A stretch of DNA of 64,000 nt, taken from assembly GCA_047967505.1 (NCBI GenBank), contig CM106539.1. One strand, written 5' to 3'. Positions 1 through 10,191 of this stretch are shown one piece after another. Every line of letters starts with the position of its first letter. The first letter of the stretch is position 1. Both the position numbers and the translations under genes were made by a program. Source of the DNA: Dipteris shenzhenensis. Its lineage: Eukaryota; Polypodiophyta; Polypodiopsida; Gleicheniales. The notes beneath the pieces were generated by a model. It saw nothing but the letters and a program-made list of their open reading frames with translations, made no database searches and was not told the origin of the DNA.

Positions 1-98
1 ATCATCACTTTTGAGCCCTATGTTAAAATCAATCAGGTGTACCTACATGTGCAAAAATGTAAATATGCCAGTGAGTGTGTGTAACAATCTAGTACAAA

Positions 99-281
99 CT
101 ATATGCCCGTGAGTGTGTATATCTCATAGATTAATCCTGCATCTAAGAGTTTTTCTAGTCCTTCATAGACTATGGTGCCATATTTTGGATTTGTTCTATA
201 TGGTCCACATACATTAGGGTGGCCACCTTCCCTAATAGGTATCATGTGTACTGTCATTTTTGGTGAAATTCGTATGACCAT
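99..281 (-). pseudogene. gypsy RT N-terminal fragment (G1)
   Basis: About 60 residues matching the region just before the RT fingers in gypsy elements: a PYRTNPKYGTIV segment followed by LEKLLDAGLIY, the usual 'binding side, then lysine/leucine helix, then GLIY' pattern. The equivalent segment in G2 (39192-39389) reads PYRMNPNYGKAIH...VGLIYP. The fragment ends in a stop before the catalytic palm, and nothing of the YxDD box is visible before the window edge. It is a relic without activity. Confidence 0.7.
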
Positions 282-823
282 GCTAGTCAGTATCAGTATT
301 CCATTACGAGTGCTTTTGGCTTTTGTGTGAGCTGTTTCCCAATGAATCTGAGTTTCTCTTCCTCCCCTTCAAGCGCAAGGTTTATTGTTTTGGTTTTGGC
401 CTGTCCCTCATAGATTGGAGGCTCTCCAATGATATTAGTTTCTTGCACTTCAGATTCTCATACTAATCTTGTCATTGCTATGGGGACACTACCATTAGTC
501 TAGTTCTTAAAGTACTCTGGTACTTCACGAAGATCAACCTCTGATGGTGTTAAAGTTGCCGTACTTGGGCTATGGTCACTGGGTGGTGTAGTATCATTAA
601 CCAATTTTTGAGGATCTTGTTGAATTTTTTTTAATGTAGTCTTATTATCAAGCTTCATCCACACATGTGGCTTAAACTTTCAAAACTTTTTAAACTTTTC
701 CACTAGCAAAGTATTCCCAAGTAATGGTTCATTTGTTGTGCATCATTCTTTCAAGTCCATTGGAGGACCATTCAAGAGGAGGTGGCTTAAATTTTTGGAG
801 AGTTGGCTTGGTAAGATACAATT

Positions 824-1126
824 CTACAATCCTGGTTTGCACTCATTTGAACTCATTGAAGTGTTTGGCCTTGGCTTTGTGTCACATCCACCTTCGGTCT
901 TCTTGTAGGATCTTCTGCTATTGTTCAGCTTTGGAGTTTCGACTTTGGGAAGTTTGACAGCCATTAGGGCACAGAGAATGGCTAAATCATTGTCAAAGAC
1001 ATGGCCTTCTAATTGAGAATTTTCAGCCTCTATTTCAAGGTCCCAAGGAAAATCCAAGTAATTACTGTCATTGATAGCTTCTTCAGGATCACTATTCCAT
1101 TCAAGGTCAACCATAAAGAATGGCAA
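824..1126 (-). pseudogene. acidic linker between protease and RT (G1)
   Basis: A 100-residue minus-strand frame rich in Asp/Glu at its start, between the protease and RT islands of G1. By position it corresponds to the spacer found between protease and RT in G2. No domain is recognisable; the assignment rests on position and strand only. Confidence 0.35.
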
Positions 1127-1383
1127 TTATGGATCTATTAGCTCTTCATGTATGAGTGGAGGTACTGACCTTTGCATCAATTTGTGAGAAGATAGGATCT
1201 AGTGTATGGCAGTTAATGGTTGCCAATGCATGGATCCAATTGTTGATATTGCTCTATGTATATCCAGCTAAGGCATGCTGTTGTGGGAGGGCTGATTTTC
1301 TTGAGATTGTGGTTGAAGAGGATTTATCCAACATTGACAATTATTGATGTGCCACGATTTTGTATTGTCAATCTATCAACTCC

Positions 1384-1581
1384 CTAATCATGGAGGACTG
1401 ATGCTCCATGAAACCAAGGACGTCTGAGCAAGATTTGATAAGATTTCTTGGGGAGATCCAAGATTGTGAACTGAAGAGAAAAGAAAACTCCTGCTACTTT
1501 TGTGGATACTCCATCCACTATACCCAAGGGCTTTGCATGTGAATCATCTATAAGGCGTATGTTGAAATGAGCCTTTTGCAT
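1384..1581 (-). pseudogene. retropepsin-like protease fragment (G1)
   Basis: Sixty-five residues covering the C-terminal half of a gypsy aspartic protease. The frame carries the flap/strand pattern (KPLGIVDGVSTKVAG) and ends in the typical LLxRPWFHGASVLHD block, equivalent to LLGRPWLHSAKAI in G2 (40817-41296). The catalytic Asp-containing N-terminal half is not in this frame. The usual LLGRPW has become LLRRPW. It is a decayed relic. Confidence 0.65.
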
Positions 1582-2179
1582 TGGTGGGAGACTCCATTAA
1601 TTATAGAGATCCTTGGATAGGACATTCACACCTACTTCACCATCCACAATGGCTTGGATCTCATCATATGCTTTATGGATCAAAGGCATGGTGATATCTT
1701 CTATTTCTTCCATAGGTAGAGGGGGGCTTTATAATTCAATCCATCATTTGAAACTCTACCAGAGATTGGGACAATTCTGTAAGAGGATTCCAATGGGAAT
1801 GGACACAGGGCAACTTAGAATGCTTGAGAGTGCGGCACATTCTAGTTGGGGTGGTAGAACATTATGTTGTGGATCTTGTTACTGGGATAGAGGCTCGATT
1901 ACAGTGTCAATACTTGGTGGGGTAACTCAGGGATTTAGGATCATGTGCTTGCTTCTCAGCTTTGAATTGAGCTTGTTCATTGTGCTTGCCATCGAGCCTT
2001 CTCCACTTCTGCATTAGGGTATGGTTCTTCTTTTATTTTAGGATCTAGACCTGATGTTGATGTGATTATCTTCTCATAGCTTGGTAGAGGAATATGCACT
2101 TGTGATTTCTTTTTCAGAGGTCTTCTTGATTGAATTGGAATAGTAGGCCACTTGGTTGCCTCTTTTTGTTGGCATGTAG

Positions 2180-2521
2180 TTACACATGCACAGGTTGTGA
2201 TAATATGCTTGTGGGCCCTAGACATTGATGGTCTACCCCAATGATGCCGATTGGAACATTAGGCTTAGCCTCATTTTGTTGGGGACCTTGGTTTTCATGG
2301 GACAATCCAATGCCACAATCTTTGCAAAGGGCTTGGAAAGTAGTGAAGCTACCATGATGAGGGCATTCTGCTATCCAGTGATTCTCTCCACAACCATTAC
2401 ACTTGATTGGTGCTCGATATGTGTTTGGCCAAACTTGATCCATATAGATAGGTATCAAACCTTTTGCTCCTTCCACATAGTACACGAGGTACTCAACCTC
2501 ATAATCAAATTGTGAATCCAC
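2180..2521 (-). pseudogene. gag C-terminal zinc-knuckle fragment (G1)
   Basis: A 113-residue minus-strand frame with one zinc-knuckle-like cluster, CNGCGENHWIAEC. Its spacing is CX2CX3HX4C, one residue short of the canonical CX2CX4HX4C, so binding may be lost. A second Cys pair (CKDCG) follows. Position upstream of the protease island fits a gag nucleocapsid region. Confidence 0.55.
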
Positions 2522-2839
2522 TTCCTTGGCTTGAAATTGTTGAGTGCAGAATGTGCCGATGCAAACGGATCATCAATCGAAGGTCACAGGTGAAAGTTAT
2601 GAGCGAATTAGTGCAAAAATTAGCCCACACGGGGCACAAATTAATGAGTGCTAGGGATGTTGAAATTGATCTGGAAAATTTTCCCATATTCTGGTGTTTT
2701 CATGTGTGAAAAATGGGTCAAAATTGGGTTCGTGTTGGATCCCAAATGAGCGAGTTACGATTGGTTAAAGGAGGGGTAAAAAGTGGCCTTTTTAGGGGGG
2801 GTCTTTGGGGCTTAAGGATGGGTGCGAATTAGTCTTAAA

Positions 2840-3125
2840 GAAACTAAGGGATCTAACTAAGAAGTTAATGTAACTGTGCAGTTAATGTAACTAACCTAAC
2901 TATTTAGTTGATCTAACTAGTCAACCTAACTGTGGGTTAATCTAACCCTAACTAAACCACTTATGCTAACAATTCAGTTAATCTAACTATCAGTTAGCTT
3001 AACCTATCTAACGGGTAGCCTAACTAACCTTAGTCTTACCTAAGCCATACTAGGTTACACTAGCCTAACTTAACTTTAGCCTACCCTAGTTAACCTACCT
3101 AAGATTAGATTAGGTTAGGGTTTCA
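2840..3125. repeat. CTAAC-rich low-complexity tract
   Basis: About 280 bp built from imperfect CTAAC/CCTAACT/GTTAAT words, ending in TTAGGTTAGGGTTT. It resembles plant telomere-type repeats (CCCTAAA) in composition but is not a clean array. No coding frame survives through it. Confidence 0.7.
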
Positions 3126-3149
3126 ATAAGTTTATTTTTTATTTTTTAT

Positions 3150-3370
3150 TTCGAGGTGGCCACCACCGGCCGAGTGGGAGAAGTGGAGGGTGGAGGGGGG
3201 TGGGACGTGAGGGGAGTAGGGATGTGTGGAGGGGGGTGAGGGGGCATTGTGGAGAGTGGAGGGGGGAGGAGGGCAGAGTGTGAGGCATTGGAGGGGCGCG
3301 AGCGCCAGTGGTAGGTGGTTGTGCATGCGGGTGAGGAGGGTGTAGGCGAGGTGGAGTGTCATGAGCCACT
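3150..3370. repeat. G-rich purine low-complexity region
   Basis: A tract of GGAGGG, GGGGTGAG and similar words immediately left of E1. The equivalent G-rich DNA resumes right of E1 (23280-23780), which fits E1 having inserted into one G-rich target region. Open frames across it are compositional artefacts. Confidence 0.75.
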
Positions 3371-3391
3371 ACAAGCAAGCATACAGAGCCA

Positions 3392-3400
3392 TTGCTAGGT
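3392..3400. repeat. E1 left target-site duplication
   Basis: TTGCTAGGT, repeated exactly at 23085-23093 immediately outside the opposite end of E1. Confidence 0.8.
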
Positions 3401-3453
3401 GAGGATTACCAAAAAGCGAGCGAAGAAAAGCAACCGAGGCCAAATAAGCATGC
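3401..3453 (+). repeat. E1 left terminal inverted repeat (A-type end)
   Basis: Begins GAGGATTACCAAAAAGCGAG and continues with GAAGAAAAGC and CCAAATAAGC. About 44 of 53 positions match the inward-read right end of E2 (38424 downwards), which identifies it as the same end type. The match to the other end of E1 is weaker but keeps GAGG, the AGCGAGC motifs and the purine-rich spacing. Confidence 0.8.
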
Positions 3454-3847
3454 GTGGACAAACAACAATGCAAGGTGTTATCTGTTTAATAACAAGCACA
3501 TCATATTCATCCAGGATAGCCAATTACCACAATTTATGCTCCAAGAAAGCTTACCCACTCGCCCGCATCTTGGCTAGCATGTTTCCAGAAGTACATGTTC
3601 AAATCATGTTTCCTTTGCTATGAAAAAGTAATGATAAAATAAAACATTGAATGCTTTCAATAATGAGAATAGTAACATATTACATTAACTGCTCTTCATG
3701 TTAGAAGACACCTTTTTTCTAAAAGTTATTAACTCCATAGCACAAAAAGCATATGTCATACAAAAAAAAATTGATATAAAAATTTGATGCTTCAAAATAT
3801 CTTCCAACCCTTGGAATGATTGTACAAAATGTTTTTTCGTGCATTGC

Positions 3848-4095
3848 CAAAACATGGAAGCACACCTATGTATATCATCCGCTTCCAAAGGAAATATAAA
3901 AAAGGGACATCTAGGCTGCCTACTAAATGCTTGATGGGTTTCTTCCACCTTCAAAAAATACAACTTAGTGTAGCTTCATGCAAGGAAGCACATCTACATA
4001 TATTATCCGATTCTGAAGGAAATGCAAAAAAAGGGCATCCAAGCCATACACTATGTACTTGATGGGTTTCTTCTACCACCTAGAGCTTGAAACAA
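3848..4095. repeat. tandem duplication of about 125 bp
   Basis: Two diverged copies (about 3848-3965 and 3976-4095) share 'aagcacaYcta.atat.atccg.ttc' and 'cttgatgggtttctt.tacca'. They lie just beyond the 3' end of the SWIM-containing gene on the minus strand, probably in its 3' flank. Confidence 0.65.
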
Positions 4096-5279
4096 TTCAA
4101 CTTTTGTCAATACAGCGTGATGCATAAACTGATGCACCATTTCAGTTAAGCTTAAGACAACAATAAACACGAAGTATATGTGCTTGCAAGGCATGTAAGG
4201 ACTTTTTCTTGCTTCCCTTTCTGTGAAATCAAGGCATGTGCAATGTGGAAACTCTAAAATCAAGACACTATATGTTAGCCCCTTGGACATTGATCCTATT
4301 GTACAAACATGGAATACATGCACCTCATGTGGAATAATGATGTTCTCTCTCACCACCTCCCCATTTTCTGTAGATATGTCACACTCACAAATGTTGTGTG
4401 CATTTATGAGTATGTCCCTTAGACTGGGTTTGATAATGGCATGTTAATTCATGCTAGAAAACAAACAGCAAAGTACACAACCCAATCAATAAATGCAAAG
4501 TAGCATAAAACACAAATGTGGAGAAGATTCAAAGAGTCCATGTACTTATGAATTCATTCGTTGTAGCCCTGCCAAGAGAGCAATCTCACTAATTTTCCTT
4601 GGGTCAATTATTTTGCATACGACTCGTACATGTCTTTTCTTATTTGTAGGAAAGATTTCCTTGATAACACTCATCCATGCAGTGGTCCTATGATTGCCCT
4701 CCCAAACAAATAACATCTTTTGCGACATAAAATGAAAGTCAGTGTTAGACATCACATCTTTCTCAAACTCCTCATCCACCTCTCTCCAGGTGGGAGACCA
4801 ACTCTTCCTCATATCATCTGTCACAACTATCTCCTCTCCATCACTCTTGCAGATAGATACAATGAAAGACCCTTTCTCTGGAAGATAGCCCTCCACTTGA
4901 AATGTACTTTTGAGTGAAGATACATCATCACGAAGTCCTCTCACTCTTGCATAGGTATCAACCTACACAAGGGAATGCGAGGACACTGATCTGAATCAAG
5001 CATCCTACATTTGCCAATCACATCACCTCCTCCTTCCACCTGAACTTCACTATCATCCAACTCATCCTCCTCCACTCTTGGACCTTCATCTCTTTGAGTT
5101 GATGATAGTTCAACCTCTAGACCCACCACACTTTCTTGCTCTTCTGTTCCACCTACTGCTGGTTCAACATTGTGATCTACTTTTGTTCCTCTTGTCACCT
5201 TTGTAGAATGTGCCACTTGAACTTTTCTACCTTTTTTTCCTGTCAACCTGAAAAGACAAAAAACAAGGCATTTTTCCAA
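4051..5279 (-). CDS. multi-exon gene: acidic region, ParB-like domain, SWIM zinc finger
   Basis: Three minus-strand segments in order. (1) 4941-5279: low-complexity acidic sequence. (2) 4546-4960: a globular domain including FVWEGNHRTTAW, which resembles the GxHR core of ParB/Srx-fold proteins, followed by VRVVCKIIDPR. (3) 4051-about 4420: CTCLDF...MPCKHIYFVF, a SWIM-type CxC...CxH zinc-binding motif. Segments 1 and 2 are out of frame, but a pyrimidine-rich stretch ending TTGTGTAG sits just before VDTYARVRGLRDD and looks like a splice acceptor. Another TTTTCTAG lies before segment 3. SWIM motifs occur at the C-terminus of many MULE transposases, so segment 3 could instead be a transposase tail. 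Whether the three form one protein is inference. The gene lies near the A-type end of E1. Confidence 0.45.
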
Positions 5280-5806
5280 TCATAGTTCTCAAAACCTTTT
5301 CAATCAAAACCAAAACTAAAAACAAGAAAGAACATGTAACAATAGATAGAGTATAACGTACGGCAGGTTCAAAGGTCTTCTCAAATCTATCCATATGCTC
5401 AAAAAAACATGAGAGCTTTTTCACATATATATATATGATAAAGGTTTTGTTTATGAAAACATATGCAATACATATCATGAGGGCAAAGCCCCAAACAAAT
5501 CATGAAGTGTGTACACCTCATGAGGAAAAAGCTTCAAACAAATATCTCAAATTGCTGACATATATGAATGCAAAGGTGTGTAAACTCACACTTATGAATA
5601 AATATCATTTTACATATCTAGACACAAATACATGTATCTACCAATGCAATTGATTTCCAGTCTAGGGAGCATTCACCCACTTGTGTCCTAAAAGAAAAAG
5701 GTTCATCTCCAATGCACATAGTATATCAACTTGCAGTGGTATCTATACACTTGGATATATGGAATTGTAGTAGTAAATATGCACTTCTATGCCTACCACT
5801 TACTCT

Positions 5807-5888
5807 CATGAAAAGACACCTTGAGAGGCGAAAAAGGACAGTGCATTAGTGTGCTATCCTTTTTGGCATCTCAAGCTGTCTTTTCATG
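5807..5888. repeat. core palindrome H1 (82 bp)
   Basis: Arms of about 41 bp (left starts CATGAAAAGACACCTTGAGA) are complementary at roughly 36 positions, centred between 5847 and 5848 on a degraded core GTGCATTAGTGTGC. The outer arms are unlike those of the other palindromes. Confidence 0.75.
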
Positions 5889-6083
5889 AAGGCTTTTCTA
5901 CTCAATCCTCCATGTATCAATACTTTCTTTCATACTCACAAAAGGTTGCTTCGACCATTTCATCTTTTGTCTACAAGTATGCTTTGGTGTATAGGTCTTA
6001 TGGTCTTTGGAATGCTATTGGAGTCTTGGAGGGATAGGTCACATGGTCTTTTGAACGCGATGCAAGGAGGGGACTATTGGACT

Positions 6084-6141
6084 GCCCGAGAAACCAAAAA
6101 AGGTAGCACATTAACGCGCTGTCTCTTTTGGTCTCTCATGC
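6084..6141. repeat. core palindrome H2 (58 bp)
   Basis: Core TAGCACATTAACGCGCTG with outer arms built on GAGAAACCAAAA and its complement. Symmetric about 6112/6113. Confidence 0.75.
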
Positions 6142-6343
6142 AATTCTAGAGCATAAATAGGACTGTCTTCGAATTTGACCTTCTTTACCATGGCCGCTAC
6201 CTCGATGCCTATGGTCTACAAGGTTTTGTAAAATTTTTCCTCTTATCTCTATGCTTGAACATTGGAATTGCACTCGCTCATTTGTTTTGTGAACTTATTT
6301 CATCCGTTCAAGAGTTGAATATCACTTGAATGCCTCACATGGG

Positions 6344-6431
6344 AGAGGGTCTTGGACTACCTGGGGTAATAAAAGAGGCATCGCATTAATGCGCTGTCTC
6401 TTTTACTGCCCCCGATAGTCCAAGTTCCCCT
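6344..6431. repeat. core palindrome H3 (88 bp)
   Basis: Core ATCGCATTAATGCGCTGT, with arms (CTTGGACTACCTGGGGTAAT and complement) extending about 44 bp each side of 6387/6388. The long arms differ from H1 and H2. Confidence 0.8.
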
Positions 6432-6739
6432 CCCTTGCATGGCTCTGGGTAACTCTAGCAACCGCGGGCGTACATGCCTCGTATATATGGTTTGTAGAAT
6501 ATGGGCACAAATTTTTGGCGGCAAGTCCCGTGAAATGAAATGATACATCGGGCTGCTACACAACCAAGTCAACAAAAAACCTGTGAACACCATCAAGTCC
6601 TAAGCAACTACCACCAAGCAACACAAGCAAAATGGAGTAACGAAACAAAATGGAGCAAGCAAAAGTCGTGAAGAGCCCGAGGAGATACCGATGCCAAAAT
6701 GCAGACTAATTCGACTATACAGAAAGGTGTACATCCAAT

Positions 6740-6951
6740 AGCCTGGGGCAGTGCTATTAACACGCTGCCTCTTTTGCCACCCCAGGCAGTACAACTGCCA
6801 CCACATCCAATAGCCCAACTGCCACCACATTCAATAGCCTGGGGCAGCAAAAGAGGCAGCGCGTTAACTGTGGTGGCAGTTGGACTGCTTGGGGCAGCAA
6901 AAGAGATGCACTGCCTCTTTTGCTGCCCGAGGTAGTCCAACTGCCACCACA
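6740..6951. repeat. palindrome cluster H4 with half-cores
   Basis: Several overlapping half and full palindromes. 6869-6951 is a good 83-bp palindrome (arms TGTGGTGGCAGTTGGACTGC and complement) whose core is reduced to ATGCA. 6740-6790 and 6836-6866 hold half-arms joined to the core (GGCAGCGCGTTAA). The arms GCCTGGGGCAGCAAAAGAGG are shared with H5, so this looks like one palindrome duplicated and rearranged. Confidence 0.7.
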
Positions 6952-7099
6952 GCATTTGAACTGTGGGAAGATGAGAGGGCAGGAATGGAAGGGGGTGGGG
7001 AGTGTTGGAGGAGTGTCAGGAGCATTTGGGGGAAGCATTTGGGGGAGGAGACGGAAGCACCATGTCCACCATCGGCACCATGTCTAACTAAGTGGTTCT

Positions 7100-7606
7100 T
7101 GGGCATCTTTGCGAATCCAAGAAATAGGGAGAGGATGGGAAGCTCGACATTGAGTTTACAGACAAAGATGGATTTGTGTCGCAAGTCAATAAGAGGCAAG
7201 GCTTTGAGTCAGTCACGATTGATGAAATCCTTCGGGTGGGCCAAAATGGATCGAGCGGAACGAAGACTGCGCCACATTTGAGCACCAGAAGGACAGCAAT
7301 GATGTATTCTACTGATGGACTGATAAGGATTCCAACCTTCCTTTGAGTTTGCTCTCCGATTTACGCTTGTTCCAAATAACCTTTGCAGTGAAGGCGGTCA
7401 GCCAAGGAATCTACGGAGGCAAGGAGATGGGCGGAGGTGTAAGGTACATCGCCAGGGAAGAAAGGGAAGGGTTGCGGTTGCTGTGATTGTGGAGGGAGTT
7501 GGAAAGCTACGAGGTGATGGAGGGAGGAGGTTTGAAGGAGGGCGGTGAGGATTGGAAGACACAAGGTGAGGAGGTTTGAAGGAGGGCGGTGAGGATTGGA
7601 AGACAC
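7100..7606 (-). pseudogene. captured fragment of an acyl-activating enzyme (AMP-binding N-terminus)
   Basis: Two minus-strand frames join in a continuous reading frame through a single TAA: PYTSAHLLASVDSLADRLHC, then VGILISPSVEYIIAVLLVLK and CGAVFVPLDPFWPTRRISSI. This is the N-terminal part of an ANL-superfamily adenylating enzyme (Rossmann-like strand, VLKCGAVFVPLDPxWP). It most resembles plant acyl-activating enzyme 19 / AASDH-like proteins. The P-loop and the C-terminal domain are absent. It lies between palindromes inside E1, as expected for a Pack-MULE-style capture of host coding DNA. Closest-family naming is from memory of the family pattern. Confidence 0.55.
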
Positions 7607-7615
7607 AAGGTGAGG
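7512..7615. repeat. tandem duplication, about 40-bp unit
   Basis: GAGGTTTGAAGGAGGGCGGT...GACACAAGGTGAG appears twice in direct succession with a third partial copy. Confidence 0.8.
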
Positions 7616-7782
7616 ATTGGTCTGGACTCTAGAGAACCTCGCGAGTCACTACGAGCTAGGTACCAACTGAACTCTGGAATCTAAGATCTTGAGATCTTCT
7701 TCTTCTTTTACGAGCCAATGTTTTCCATCAATTTCATCAGTCCAAACCACCAGCGCTGCCCAAGGCGATGGACCTATCCAAT

Positions 7783-7853
7783 AGCCTGGGGCAGCAAAAG
7801 AGGTAGCGCACGTTAATGCGCTACCTCTTTTGCTACCCTAGGCAGTAGTCCAA
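7783..7853. repeat. core palindrome H5 (about 70 bp)
   Basis: GCCTGGGGCAGCAAAAGAGG then core TAGCGCACGTTAATGCGCTA, then the complementary arm CCTCTTTTGCTACCCTAGGC. The right flank keeps the next part of the H4 arm (AGTCCAACTACCACCAT) while the left flank does not, so the left arm is broken here. Confidence 0.8.
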
Positions 7854-7859
7854 CTACCA

Positions 7860-10191
7860 CCATATTATGTTTGGTGAGGCGACATCACCGGAGCAGAGCA
7901 GTCCAACTGCCACCATATTATGTTTGGTGAGGCGTGACTACGGAGGTTGATTTTGGGACGATGACGAAGAAGCCATCAGCTAGAGCAAGCGGCGTGAGGT
8001 CATGCATATTGGCATCAGCAACAGAGCTGAAGCTCGGCAAAGCATGATGCATTATGGTCTCTATAATCTCTGGAGTTATGGGAGGAGCTGAATGCACTAG
8101 AGCTTGATCGAGCAGCAAAGAAGAAGGATGTTGGAGCTTGATCGAGGAAGCTGAATGAGTTTGATGAGAGGTCGATTGATCGGAAGAGATTAATGCTAGC
8201 AGAATTAGTGTGAGAGCTTGATCGATTACAAAAGCTCGAGCTCGGTTGATGATTGATCGATCGATCGATCGTAGAATATATAGAGGTTGTTGCTGGGCAG
8301 ATCGAGGATCAAGGGAAGCTAGGATCAGTGGAGACACTTGCAGGATAGTGAAGTCACAGCCTTGTGCACGGTAAAAGACAGGCGTGGGCTCTCAACATTC
8401 ATAGGTTAGATCTAAATTAGAAAGCTAATAAAAGGAGAGATGAAGCTAGAACAAACGATTCCTAGAACAAAGCAATTGTAAAAGTGTCATCAAAGAAGCC
8501 CAGCTGCTTAAGTGATATCGGCATCTAGAAAACTTTTGAGTGTATCATGCACGATAGAATCCAGTCTTGGGCAGGATTTGTCGTAGAAATCCAAAGATAG
8601 TCCTTTTTGCATAGGAGCTGCTAAGAGTACATTACCATGCTTGGGAAACCCAGAGAAATGCTAGAAATGCCTGAGCTTTGATTCGTTCCCATGTCTCGCC
8701 TCAAGACTTTAGAAGCGCCTGCAATGCCGTGGTGGAGACGGAAAAAATCCCTCTCCACCTAGGCATTATGGGATTAGATCCAAAAAAATGCATTGGAGCC
8801 CATACAGGGAGGTTGATGCATCACTTCCAACATATTATGAATAAGCAAAGCTGAGCTAGTATCAGGAGTTATGCTTCGTAACATATTATGAATAAGCAGA
8901 GCCGAGCTATTATCAGGAGTTATGCTTCGTAACATAGTGTCTCTTCTAACCAAAGCCGAGCTATGCTTCTAACATAGTATCAAGAGTTGGGCAAACAAAG
9001 GAACCTCATATGAGCCGCCAAATCTTCATCAACGTCTTTGAATTGAGAAGAACGTGAACCATCACGATACAAGCTAAAGATTGTGATGGACGATGTTACT
9101 TAAAGCTTCAGAATTGGATACTTGAGTTGGCAGTGAGGGGTAGATATGGTGTCATTAACTACATACACATGCTTTCTATATAAAAACATTTTAAAGGGAA
9201 TGAAGCGATGCAATAATTAAGATATGGCAGGTAAGTCAGGCTCGCCAAAATAAGGCATGTATATGTGGTGGGTAGGAATGAAAGGGGGTGGGAAGCATTT
9301 GAGGGAAGCATTTGGGGGAGAAGACGGAAGCATTAGGGAGGGACCTGTCAGGATAGAAAGAGAGATAAAATCACTTCAAGGCTAGATAGATAGAGAGAGA
9401 GAATCTGACCTAGCCCTTCCTCATAATATCTCTAGATTTTGCAGGCAATTTTGTAGTAACAATTTTGCAAGCGATGGTAGGCCTGGTCATTATTAGATGG
9501 TAGGAGAAGACGTGGGTATGGGTAATGCCAGAAACTGCATAACCCTTGTAATAGTCAGGAGAAGACCTTGTAATGACTCATGATGGAAATAGTAATATTG
9601 CTCGTTCATGCAAATGTGAAGTAAACTAACACATTTTGATAGTTTTCATTTAGATATGGATTTGAAGATACTACTCATTCTAACTATTGCTAGTAAAATA
9701 TAGTAATTATAAATCTTTAATTTTTTTCTTGATATTTTAGTCTTTCGATACCAATATATAAATTTGAATGTCATTTCTCTTTTTATTCATTTATATTAAA
9801 TGTACACCCTTACTGAATGAAATGCATGGAGGCATCATTCAAGTTACTATATGCATGAAGCCATCTTGTTCAAAGATTACCATTATTCTAAACAAATAAA
9901 CACATATTGTTCAATAAAGACTTGCAGTTAAACGACCACCTTGAATGCTAATAGTGACATCCATTTGCATTTGACACTTAGAGAGATGAACTTGCTTCTT
10001 CTCTTCTCTCCCATTATCCCTCTCAGTGGCTCTTTCAACACTTCTCTTTGCTCCACTCTCTTCGGTCTCCAACACATCTATGCTATTTCTTCTTTTGCCT
10101 CCTTGATTCCAGACCCTTTGTGTAGCTAGCTTTTCTCTTATTCTTTGGTTGGTGTCGTGTGGTGCTACATCTTGCCTCTAGCATTTGAATC
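7860..10191. other. E1 interior without recognisable gene
   Basis: About 2.3 kb with no protein match I recognise. It contains a short GATC-rich patch (about 8245-8275), a 54-bp tandem (about 8825-8950), a second copy of a purine-rich segment also present at 6983-7065 (copy at 9272-9335), and AT-rich DNA from 9590 to 9930. A 140-residue minus-strand frame at 7918-8337 is open, but I see no domain in it. Confidence 0.5.
8825..8950. repeat. tandem repeat, about 54-bp unit
   Basis: ACATATTATGAATAAGCA..GC.GAGCTA.TATCAGGAGTTATGCTTCGTA occurs twice plus a degenerate third part. Confidence 0.75.

Larger units (their letters stand above)
1..2560 (-). mobile_element. Ty3/gypsy fragment G1, decayed gag-protease-RT
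   Basis: A minus-strand gypsy element running gag, protease, start of reverse transcriptase towards position 1, where the window cuts it. Three recognisable islands (gag zinc knuckle, protease, RT N-terminus) lie in the right order, separated by frame-broken sequence. An acidic linker-like stretch at 824-1126 lies between protease and RT, as in the G2 element further on. G1 is the same broad lineage as G2, but the protease islands are clearly divergent, so they are different families. No LTR was identified. Confidence 0.75.

Noticed and set aside
3132-3378. Pro/His-rich minus-strand frames left of E1
   Set aside because: Two overlapping frames through the same G-rich tract, with no motif; low complexity.
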